64,000 bases of DNA from Neopestalotiopsis rosae. Taxonomy: Eukaryota > Ascomycota > Sordariomycetes > Amphisphaeriales > Sporocadaceae. A program made the position numbers and the translations under genes. Position 1 is the first letter of the stretch, and the number at the start of each line of letters is the position of its first letter. Where the stretch lies: NCBI GenBank assembly GCA_023078685.1, contig JALGAS010000001.1, positions 7,254,001 through 7,318,000 of the forward strand, read 5' to 3'. Below, piece by piece: positions 22,581-32,356 of this stretch. The notes beneath the pieces were generated by a model, which had not been told where the DNA came from, did not search any database, and was given only the letters and a program-made list of their open reading frames with translations.

Positions 22581-22770
22581 GATATAATGGGCTTCTGCAG
22601 ATCGTAATAGTGGTGGTGCTACCATGTGGAAAATTGATGGGACTTAGGTAGTATTCAGTACAAGTGAAGGTCTCCAGTTGCTGGGGATTAGATGGATAAA
22701 ATATAGGCCATAAGAATATCCCCAAAATGGGCAGTGAGAAGGACTCTCGATATCGGATATAGTTACTGTA

Positions 22771-22865
22771 GCTGCAGTGCTCTGTTCAGTTTCACTGGCA
22801 ATCGCCTGAGCGGCCGTCGCAGCCCTCAGGTCAGGTTTTGTTGAAGTACCCTGGCTGGCGACTAC
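22771..22865 (-). repeat. Second diverged copy of the gag N-terminal segment
   Basis: About 95 bases closely resemble the segment at roughly 22440-22535; both contain TGGCAATCGCCTGAGCGGCC. On the minus strand it encodes LRAATAAQAIASETEQS, against LRAVMAAQAIASDAGQS in the first copy. The copies are about 330 bp apart in the same orientation. Confidence 0.7.
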
Positions 22866-23330
22866 AGGGAAACATTTAATTGCAGCGCGCGGGTCGCTAC
22901 CGCGGACGCTGAATTATTTGGGTCCAGGCTCGCATCAAAGAATGCAATTCGGTTTTTGGCAGTTTTTGAGTCTGGAAAGATTTTACTTCTTATCTTCAAT
23001 CAATACTCCTTTCTGCCAACTTGCTCGTCTTGCTGCAAAATGTAGAGATTCTTCAACCTAGCCCATTGTGTTCACAACTAAATCATAGGAGCATGATATC
23101 CGTAGTTCATTGATCACACTAAGGTTACCACCAAATATGGGAAAGCCAAAATGAGCATCATCTCGGCGCACTCGGACTATGCCACCCTCCACAAGGGCGA
23201 TGAGGCTGTTGCCAGCCTACCAAACTTCGCAGTGACGAGAGGTTCTATGCTCGAAATGAGCTTTTCATCGAAACAAATACCCTTCAACTTGATGCCAGGC
23301 CGGCCTAAGAAACCAATTAAGTATGGCCGA
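22866..23330. other. Spacer between gag relic and lectin gene
   Basis: No gene recognised. Confidence 0.4.
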
Positions 23331-24588
23331 TTAAAGCTCGATACCACCTAGCACCAACTGGGCCTGATCATCATGGATACGGATCTTTGAGTGAGCAGTA
23401 GAAAGTTGTCCTAGCGACCACGTTTCGCTGGGTCCTGGTTGCCAGTCAGACCCTGACCAAATCTGCAATCTCACATCGTCACCATGAACACCAAACACGT
23501 AAAGAAAATCTGCAAGAAAAGTCAGTATGCAATCAAGAAGCCAGCCGCGTAACAACTTACTTGTGGCATATTTGGTTACCAAAGCAGGCTCCGAATCAAA
23601 TGGACCAGCCAAGTCGTACCACCCAGAGACGGACGGTTGCCACTGAGACCCATCGAAAGATTTGACATGGTAGATGTCACTGCTCAGGCCACGGCCGACA
23701 ATATCGATCCGGTCGGCCTTCCAGTGTACAACCTTCGGCGTGTCCGTGAACTCACCGCCCAAGTTCTCCCAGTCCGAGTAACCATGTCCGTCCCAATAGA
23801 TATGTAACAGCTCACCGTCTGAGTTGATGGCCCAAAAGTCGAGTCTGCCTTCGCCCCAAGATGTGGCGACGGGATTACCGACAAATGGGCCTCCGCCCAA
23901 ATCCTCCCATCCAGACCAGCCATCCTGGTAGTACTTGTGGAAAAGACAACCGCTATCTGCATCCAGGCCGACAACATCCAGCCGACCGGGTCCCCACGAG
24001 ACGATGGCTGGGTCACTGAAGAAGTTACCTCCAAAATTCTCCCAATCCGTCTCTGAAGGGAACCAGGACTCCCCAGTCCACGCCTTGTGAGCGTAAGAAC
24101 CATTAGGAGCTTTGCCTACAACATCGAGCCTGTTTATACCCCACGATGCCGAAGACAGTGCAATGATATCGCCGCCAATATCCTCGGCATCCTCCCAAGA
24201 TGGACCCCAAGCCCCACCATCAAAGTACTTGTGTAGAACATTGTGACCGGTCTCATTCACATAGAAAATGTCAAGACGGCCTTCGCCCCAGGACAGGACC
24301 GACGGACAACCCTTTATCTGGGCCGCAAGACGCTCGAGTCCATTGAAGGGCTGCCAATCGTGGCCAGTCCAGAACTTATGCGCAATGTAGGCGTCTGGCG
24401 TCACCGCGAACAAGTCGATGCGGTCGTTGCTCCAAGATGCGGTTGAGAGGCAGCCGTCGACTTCCTGGACGAGCTTGGCCTTTGTAAATGAGTGAGTCAA
24501 TTTCTACTTCCATGGTGAGTCAAAAATTAATGGAGCAGATACTTACCGTGGCCCCCAGAGCACAGATCGTGGAGATGTATCTTCTCAT
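23331..24588 (-). CDS. PLL-like seven-bladed beta-propeller lectin
   Basis: Predicted carbohydrate-binding protein. Model: exons 24588-24547, 24503-23561, 23509-23331; 387 aa, in frame. Seven sequence repeats of about 50 residues can be counted by their core: SWSNDRIDLF, SWGEGRLDIF, SWGINRLDVV, SWGPGRLDVV, SWGEGRLDFW, HWKADRIDIV, and a degenerate last one near YVFGVHGDDV. Each is followed by a HKxWxG-W-x-WE-x-LGG stretch. This is the pattern of Photorhabdus PLL/PHL-type lectins (DUF346-like repeats), which bind fucosylated or O-methylated glycans. The N-terminus (MRRYISTICALGAT) is weakly hydrophobic, so secretion is uncertain. The last intron is 51 nt and contains no stop, so an unspliced product is also possible. 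The gene stands alone in gene-poor DNA. Confidence 0.85.
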
Positions 24589-26658
24589 GGTAAAAAGAGT
24601 TTGGCGCTCACAAAGTTTACAGCGGCTTCGAAACTGATACTATTATGACTGCTATTTATGATGCGTGCTCTTTACCCTTACGGCCGTTTGCGCCATTGTT
24701 ATTCGCATCCTGTGATATTTTGTTGTGCATCGTGCGTCGAGGAAGTAGGGCCAATCGGGTATCCGAGGGCTGTCATGATAGTCGGGGCTGAGAACAAATT
24801 TCTAGATCTCTTACCACGACAGTCCCGATAATCGACCTCCCGAGCCAATGAGGACGTCTAAATTACACGATTTTGACACTTCCAGGGCGGCACAGGATGG
24901 GTTTTCGTAGACATGTCTCACCTTGCGCTCCCGCACGTGAAAAGCTAGAACGATCCGAGGTAGCACAACGGCACAAGAGATCTGTGCGACAGAGATTGAC
25001 AACTCAACTATGCATATACAATTATAGTTGGAACCATCGTGCGTCTTTGGTGTCGATCTAAGCTACACAAGTGTAGCACGAAATGCGTTCAAGCAATGAT
25101 GACTTTTCAGCTCAGATTTTTCGGACGGACGAAGAGAGATGGAAACTTGACCCGTTGAAGGACTGGCTATTGCAGACATTGTAGTTCAAATGTGCGTGTC
25201 ATCGTTTCACCGCTGAAGATTGTAAATTTTCTAGACGAGACACTGATAGTAATCAACCTGTGGACAGTTCAGCGTAGCAGGTATGCATCAGAATCAAAAA
25301 TTGGCGTTGCTTGTTTCTCTGTAGCTCTGAGAAAATGTCAACATTGAAGTCTCGCCAGGAAGGGGCGACTTTGACTGAGAGCGGGGGAGGAACGTTCCTT
25401 CCGCCTATTCGCAAAGTGGGTTGGAAGAAGACCTGCGTCCAAGGCAGTCGCGTCAAAATCGTTGAAGCTATGTGTACCTTTCATGATTTTGTAGAATCTA
25501 GGGAAACTTCAGCTCGTGAAAATACTCATCTGCTCGTCATGATTCAATATGTTCCATTCTACCGAGGGCCGACTAGTATGTCGCTCGTGCGGACTGGTCC
25601 GAATGAGATTATTCAGCGATAGTTTATCGCATTCCCGATTTTTTCTTCAAAGAGTCTCTGTCCATCTTACGAAGCCTTCCCAAGCATGTCTTTTTGCAAA
25701 CCTCACTTTTTTCTCCCTCAGTCCATGACCCAATTACCATATCTTTAAAAAATTCCTAACTTGTTACCGCGACAAGGATAATGACAGCATTCTATTCTAC
25801 ACTGATTTTATACATAGAGTCGAGCAGAATGCTGAGCACAGCATGACCACATTAACACAGGCAGACTGGCCTGAAGGACACATATCTTTGCCAATCAATC
25901 TATCATAATACTCGCAGTGCGGGAAATAGAACCCCGCCAGCCAAGTAAAATCACTGAGTCCATACCGCAGCAAATAATCATTTGGTTAAAAACAAATGAC
26001 TAGACCGGGCCGATCGCATTCAATGCCAACACGTCATGATGCCGAGAAACACTCCATTCTTCACATCAGCACCAGCCTTCATCTATGATGAGACAAGCAA
26101 AGATAACCTTAATGGGCTCTAGAGTTGATTTGCGCGACTGACACTCATCCAGCAACGTGGGAACACACAAAACCCCCAAAACTGGACTGCGGGCCACTCT
26201 TCGGTAAGCCCAGACTTTCGGTGTATATTCAACCAATTCTCATCACTCCAACAGACATCCGATTCGCAAGATATCATGCAATGTCATGCGCGGGAACGCT
26301 TAGCAATCGTCATCAAGGCGGCCGCGACGACGACAATGGCTTTTGCCGTGGGGCTTGGGCAAATCACAGTCGTCTGATGTGAGAAGATTCTGGCAGGAAA
26401 ACAAGTCCATTTCGTCAGGTTTCACATTTCCCCATCCGTATTCTGCAAGAAATTTGGGGTATTCAGCTTGTTCAAGTCATTTCGGTGAACTTCGCATTAT
26501 GCTCACATAAGCTGCAACCTGGGAAAGGAGGAACGGCAGCTCGATAACAACGCTGCCGAAGCCCGACAAAATCCCCCGGATTCTTATTTGCCTTGCCGAC
26601 ACTATAAATCTAGAAAAAGAAGTCCCGGTCATGGATGACTGCATTTATCTTCAGCCGC

Positions 26659-26812
26659 TTGGGGTACTCATACTTGTTTCTGGAGAGGGTCATGTTGTGG
26701 AAACTTTTCCCCCTTTCGCAAATGACCTGCCGAAGTATCCGATGCGCAGTATTGCCTGCTTGGGGTACATACTTGTTTCAAGAGAGGGTCTCTTTTCCCC
26801 CTTTCGCAAATG
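26659..26812. repeat. Imperfect direct repeat, about 100-bp spacing
   Basis: Two copies (26659-26724 and 26759-26812) share CTTGGGGTAC, ATACTTGTTTC, GAGAGGGTC and TTTTCCCCCTTTCGCAAATG. The second copy lacks about 12 bases of the first. It looks like a tandem duplication that has diverged. Confidence 0.8.
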
Positions 26813-27430
26813 TCACCAACTTCTGGCCGCACCAGCTTGAAAAGAAATTGACATATTCTCCGCCCGGTATTGAGCCAATCTACAGGCATGGAGCTGACAT
26901 GCACAACAGCATTGCGCTGCGCTAGGCGTTGTCACGCAACACTGCTTTATGGAATTCACGGTCCCTGATAACTCCACAAATGTCGTGGGAACACTGCATA
27001 CCTAGGTTATGTGAGCCGCATGCTTTGCGGCGGCTAGCCACCAGCCGGAAGAGCTACGCGGTTCCGGATGTCACACAGAACAGGGCCAGGGTCGAGTCTC
27101 ACCGCAAGGGGTTTTCTTGTTCAAGAAACGCGAGCTTGGGATTATCTGTACAATGTACCCAGGTATAGCACCTAAAGCTTGCCTAGTGTATTGCCGTCGC
27201 CCTTGCGCGCCCTTGGGACGGTCCGGGGTAAGCAGCTAGGAAATGCACAGAAGAAAGCCGGCCGGAGCAGACTGTGTCGATCCATGCCCTCGGAAGTAGC
27301 TAAACCGTGAAAACAAAAGGCATGCCGTTTGACTGCATGGTGTTCCTTTTTCAGATACAAGCGAGGGCATCGCTGTCTAATGTCCATGCGCAGCAATGAA
27401 TGCATGGCCAGGGACTCAGGGCTGAAGTGA

Positions 27431-27454
27431 TGCTGCTGCTGCTGCTGCTGCTGC
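27431..27454. repeat. TGC/CTG microsatellite
   Basis: Eight perfect TGC units in non-coding DNA. Confidence 0.9.
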
Positions 27455-30226
27455 TTGCCATACTTGCTTGCTTCGCGCAGCTCGTGCTACTTTGGAGTGG
27501 CATCAACGTTTATGCGTTATTGTCATCATTCACAAATCACTCCAATGATTGACTGTCCTTGGTTGGAGGCACAGGCAGGCGAAGGTTTGATTGATTGTTT
27601 GATTGTTTGACTACTGATTGACTGACAAAACTGATTAATTGATTACAGCGTGCCGACCCGTCACCGTGGGGTTGCGTTTGCGGTCGCGAGGTTGAAGTTG
27701 AAAGGCCATTTGGGAATTTGGGGAAGCCAAAACACCCTGAACGCACCATGCTCGGCGCAATGCTGACTAGCCGGGCGGCAGATCGGCAATTGACGGTTTC
27801 CCCAATGGCCTGCAGTAGGTCTTTGGGGGCTCCTCCTTTGTATCTGTTCGTTCCCATACTCGACTTATCTTTTTATCAATGACAACGACAGCCCCCCAGG
27901 CCCTAGCTGATTCGCGATCCCCAACCAAGATCTGACCAAGATGCGGTGAGAACGCCGTCTACCCCCGGGAGATTTGACACCCTGTACGAAACTATTACTA
28001 CTACTGTATGAAGAATACAGTATGTAGGTCAGCAATCGGTACCAGACAATGTTTAGTCCAGTCCGGGCGATTGTGCTGCACCTCGCCAAATGCAGCCATA
28101 TTCCAAGTCGTTAAGGGATCCAAGAGGCGCTTGAGTTCACTTATTTCATGCCGCCCCCCTAGCAGACGAACATCCCAGTCGCCGACCAATACCGTTACCG
28201 TCTCGAAACTGGACGACAGTGGCGACCTTGCCTCCGAGCAAGAGAGACGTGGAGAGCGAACCCCATGTGCGGTGCAACAACGCATATCATGGTGTAAGCA
28301 CTTGTCCGTTCGCTGTGTACCAGTGCTCGTCTATGATGTAGGACATACGTGTGCATATGTAACATATGTATACGGCAGTCTGTACGTACTGCGCGCGCGC
28401 ACGCCAATGAACACGCAAATCTATTATTCCGCCAGACTATCGGACAGCTGAGCGAAGCAAGCAGGCAAATTAGCTGTTGTCTTCTGTCCCAGTGAGATAT
28501 GATGGTCCCGTTGGGATTGGATCAAACTACGTGTATCGACAACCTCGCACGGCGTTCCAGGGCATTATCTCCAGCGTACCAACCGCTTCGGTTACTAGTC
28601 TGTCTCCGCAGTCTGGCTCAGGCTTCAGCCAAGCAGACGGGAGCCACAAATCGACCTTTTTTAAGAGATGTGATCCTCTATCTCATCAAACAGTTTGGGG
28701 GGAAATACCACAACGGTACACGTACCTACAGAGAGAACGTGCGATTGATCCAAACCAGGGCAGTTCATGTACATATCCGTACCTATCGGAGCCGACGGAG
28801 CATCCGCGGGACTCCGCGACAGCATGAAGAGGTCTCACTCGCCATGATATGATTTCTTTGAGGACTTTGGAATCGCGCTGCCTGCTGAAAACACCCCCCG
28901 CAAAAACCAATCTTTGTGGTGCTTAGCGAGGCGTTTCCTCAGCAAGAAACCATGTCGCTCCTCGGCTCCCTCTGTTTCCTATCCGTTAGGAAACTGGAAC
29001 AAGTTTACGCGGAGCGCATTCCGAACTTGCTTCTCTAGCACTCCGTGGGTCCCGGATAACAGACGATACCTGATGCCGCCACTGGTACATACATACAATA
29101 CATGGCTGTCGGCTCTGACGCTATGCCAGAATCGGCGGCACATCGTCGTTGACGACATGTTGCTGCAGGGCTGGGAGGGCTGGCCGCAGCCAACGACATA
29201 CAGGGTCAAATGTGACTAAGAGCCAAGGCCCCTGGTCATCTGCACCGCTCTATTGCTGTCAGTTCCTGATCTTGGAGCGACATGGCCGCACATGCTTGCA
29301 ATACTAGCTTATTGGGTACATACCCGTCTACACTATAGTAGTAAGTACACACTATACCTCGCCAGCTGCTACACTACACCCCCAACGCAATGGGTCAAAC
29401 CCACCGAACAGTGTCTCCTCCTTCCTGCAGCCAGCCTTGTGACATTCTTCGGGTCTTGCTTGCCTGTCTCTTATTTTTGGGCTGGGCCTGGCGAGATATG
29501 TACCCACTAATAGCGACTACGTGGTGTGACGAGGGCCTGCAGAACGGAGATGCAACCGGCTGCTTTTGGGAACTTCACGAATCCAACGCCAGTCTCTCAC
29601 CAAGACTCGTGCTTGTGCTAGCAGGCAGAAGCCTGCCGTCAATGTAGATAATGGTCGCCTCCAAACTTCCTTTTCCCAGACCGGTTCAAATAAGACCTCC
29701 CATTTGCCCTCAGATCCCGTTGCTGGCTATACCGTTCGCTCGATAGTTGGGAGATGCTCAATGTCTGAGCCTGCTATCGACCAAATCTGACGTCGCCATC
29801 AAGAACATGTATCGAAAGCTCCCGCGAAGTAAGATTAAGGCGAGCCTGGTGGTCATCAATGAGACGCTGTCATTGGCCGAGCACCTGACCACGTTTGTCG
29901 CTGCACGTTGTCGGCGTTTGTCCCAATACTTCATCAATCGATCCTCGTCCTCCTTGATGTGGAAGCATCCTACTATCACTTAAAGCAATCGCTCAACTTC
30001 AGCCAATAAGTATCTTTTGTTGAATACCAAGAAAAAGGAATCAGAAGCTTCAGCCAGCTATACGATTATTAAATCTTCGACACCATCTCGAAAGCCCAAC
30101 CCAATTCGACGTCCGCGCCAGTCACCTTACCCTGCCTTGGCCTTGTGTACAGCCTCTCCTACAACAGAGTTCTCTTATTCAGCAAAGCCTCACCCTACGT
30201 CCAATCACGTTCCTGCAAACGCATCT

Positions 30227-31660
30227 ATGTCCGCATCACCGTCTAACCCGGATACTGATGGTGCTCCCGGGAGCTTGGAGCTTCTGTCCATCTGGAATCA
30301 GAGCTCCCCTAGGGTCTACATCTCGGTGATCTTATGCTTTCCACTAGATAATGGTTTCGTGGAAGATGCCGTGGACCACATTGCAGCCTCGTTGCAACGG
30401 CTCGGTCGAGAACGACCACTCTTTGCATCTCGTCTGCAGGCTGCCAACACTACCCAGCCAGGCCATGCGCACTTGATCCAATCATCAGAGTTCAGTATTC
30501 CCTTCGAGGTCTTATTGAATCCGCGTGACATACCTGGCGACTATGAGCAAATGAGACAGATGGGATTTCCTCCAGGTCTTTTTATCAAGCCTCAATTCAA
30601 TATACCAGGGGTCATTGGAACGGCCGCAGATCCGCTGCCGGTATGTCGGGTACAGGCCCTTGTCATACCTGGCGGCTTGTTACTGGTCGTGTACCTGCAT
30701 CATTCCCTGTGTGATGGCGACTCGCTGCGCATTTTTCTCGAGTGCCTTGCGGCGGAAACCCGAGGCGATGCAATCGATCGACCATCTGAACAAGCATTTG
30801 AGGGTCCACGATCCCGCCGATTAACGAATGGGAATTTGTCTTCATTAGTTTCCAGGTGCCCAGAGTATACAATACTGCCCAACTTCAACGGGCCGACACA
30901 GCCGAGGTTCTCTGACTTTGGCACGCCCCTGGATTCCATCCCAAAGATAGGCAAGATCTTCGTTTTCAAGAAGAGCCGCATTGCAGAACTTCAGACAATT
31001 TTACAGGCACATTTGAGATGCAGAAAGACACCATCCAAGTACACATGTCTAGCGGCTCTGTCCTTTGCGCACATCATCAAGGCTCGCCTGCGCGCCGAAA
31101 AGTTTCTGCCCCTGACGGAAGAAAAGGGCTCGGCCAAGCTTTGGAACTCAGTCAACTGGCGCTCGAGAGCATTTCGGCATTTGACCGAGGACTACTTTGG
31201 AAATGCTGCTTTGCCCGCAGTCACCAAGATCACCAAGAAACGACTGCTCCGTGCGTGTGATGATGTGCCGACTCTGGCGTCTCTAGTCCCGCTCATCAGA
31301 GCTTCCATCAACGCGGTCGACGAGGCTTACGTTAAGCGTCGCCTGGCCATGGTTTCAGCACTCCCAGATCCACGCCTCATTGGTGTCAATTACGATCCGC
31401 GAATGTCGCATTGCTTAGCCTTCAACACCTGGCGGCATTTCGGCGCCGACGCTGTCTGGGATATACCGGGGGTGCCCGTCGAAAAGCCCGACGCCATTAG
31501 GAGAGCACACGGGTCGTGGAATCTGGGTACGGCGCTCATCTTACCCGCTCGTGCTTCGTCAGATGAGCAGGAGTTGTTTGTCAGTCTATCGCAAGCTGCC
31601 ATGGATCTCCTTTGTAGAGACGAGGGGTGGTTGAGATGGGTCGATCGGATCATTGGATAA
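30227..31660 (+). CDS. HxxxD (BAHD/trichothecene-type) acyltransferase
   Basis: Predicted cytosolic acyl-CoA-dependent O- or N-acyltransferase acting on a small molecule. Intronless, 477 aa, the normal size for the family. The catalytic HHSLCDGDS (HxxxD) lies at about residue 165, after a hydrophobic strand (VIPGGLLLVVYL). Later NSVNWRSR, FGNAALPA and FNTWRHFGADAVWDIPG correspond to the acceptor-channel regions. A classical DFGWG motif is absent, as in many fungal members such as the TRI101-like group. Start: first in-frame ATG at 30227 (MSASPSNPD). The frame is open upstream without ATG, so an extra 5' exon cannot be excluded. It lies at the edge of the accessory region next to the GH35 gene. 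The substrate cannot be inferred. Confidence 0.85.
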   Translation: MSASPSNPDTDGAPGSLELLSIWNQSSPRVYISVILCFPLDNGFVEDAVDHIAASLQRLGRERPLFASRLQAANTTQPGHAHLIQSSEFSIPFEVLLNPRDIPGDYEQMRQMGFPPGLFIKPQFNIPGVIGTAADPLPVCRVQALVIPGGLLLVVYLHHSLCDGDSLRIFLECLAAETRGDAIDRPSEQAFEGPRSRRLTNGNLSSLVSRCPEYTILPNFNGPTQPRFSDFGTPLDSIPKIGKIFVFKKSRIAELQTILQAHLRCRKTPSKYTCLAALSFAHIIKARLRAEKFLPLTEEKGSAKLWNSVNWRSRAFRHLTEDYFGNAALPAVTKITKKRLLRACDDVPTLASLVPLIRASINAVDEAYVKRRLAMVSALPDPRLIGVNYDPRMSHCLAFNTWRHFGADAVWDIPGVPVEKPDAIRRAHGSWNLGTALILPARASSDEQELFVSLSQAAMDLLCRDEGWLRWVDRIIG

Positions 31661-32356
31661 TTCCCTTTGATCAAGATCAGCCGACTTTCGAGGAGCTTTC
31701 GTTCAAGCGTGATTTATTATAGCGAGAATCAGTTTTTGTACTATTTCTTGGGGTACGGGAGAACTAAGGATAAAGTCATCCCCATGTACTATGAGCGCTT
31801 GAGAAATGACGAGCATGAAGCCATGCCGACCAAACAGAATTATGACTACTTTACGATCTCGTTCCTTGTTCCTGCATTGTCTGTTGAGCAACTCTTGGAA
31901 TTTTGGTCTTCACCATGACCAAAGTGGGCCTTCATAATTCTGGCTGAATTGCGTGCATCATTAATACCCCGAAACACATTTTTACACCAATGGCATAGTC
32001 GCGCCTATCACGACCCCGCGTTCACGTTGCGTGTTGTTGAGCTCGAGCTGGCGCTATCCAGGATGTCTGGGGGTAAGATCTGGGGACTGGGGAATCTATC
32101 TCCACATGGCCAAGAATCTTTCAATGTTACGGCAATGATCCTCGTCAACGATATTGAGGGGGAAATTATATCATCATTGTTTATTATAAGGTTGGGAATG
32201 TCCATTTCTTGGAGATGGAAAAGGAAAATGGAACGCAAGGAAAGTCAGGTTGTTGATTGTGCCCTCTTTTGCACGATAGCAATCGCTTGAAGAGCAGTGC
32301 TTTTGGCTGCAAATTGACTTCAAGCCGGGCTGTCTAGGCTCTAGGCACGACCGATC
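31661..32356. other. Intergenic region before GH35 gene
   Basis: No gene recognised; contains the GH35 promoter. Confidence 0.5.

Larger units (their letters stand above)
24589..30226. other. Long gene-poor stretch
   Basis: About 5.6 kb with no recognisable gene on either strand. Open frames are short, mostly lack ATG, and show no family motifs. It contains the imperfect direct repeat at 26659-26812, a CTG run near 27431, a TTGATTG-rich patch at about 27570-27650, and a T/CG alternating run near 28388. The frame of the downstream acyltransferase stays open from about 30017 but without ATG. Confidence 0.5.

Noticed and set aside
25311..25622. 103-codon plus-strand open frame
   Set aside because: No family features and isolated in gene-poor DNA.
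30017..30226. 70-codon extension of the acyltransferase frame
   Set aside because: Starts with TTG and is not needed for the domain; an unseen 5' exon remains possible.
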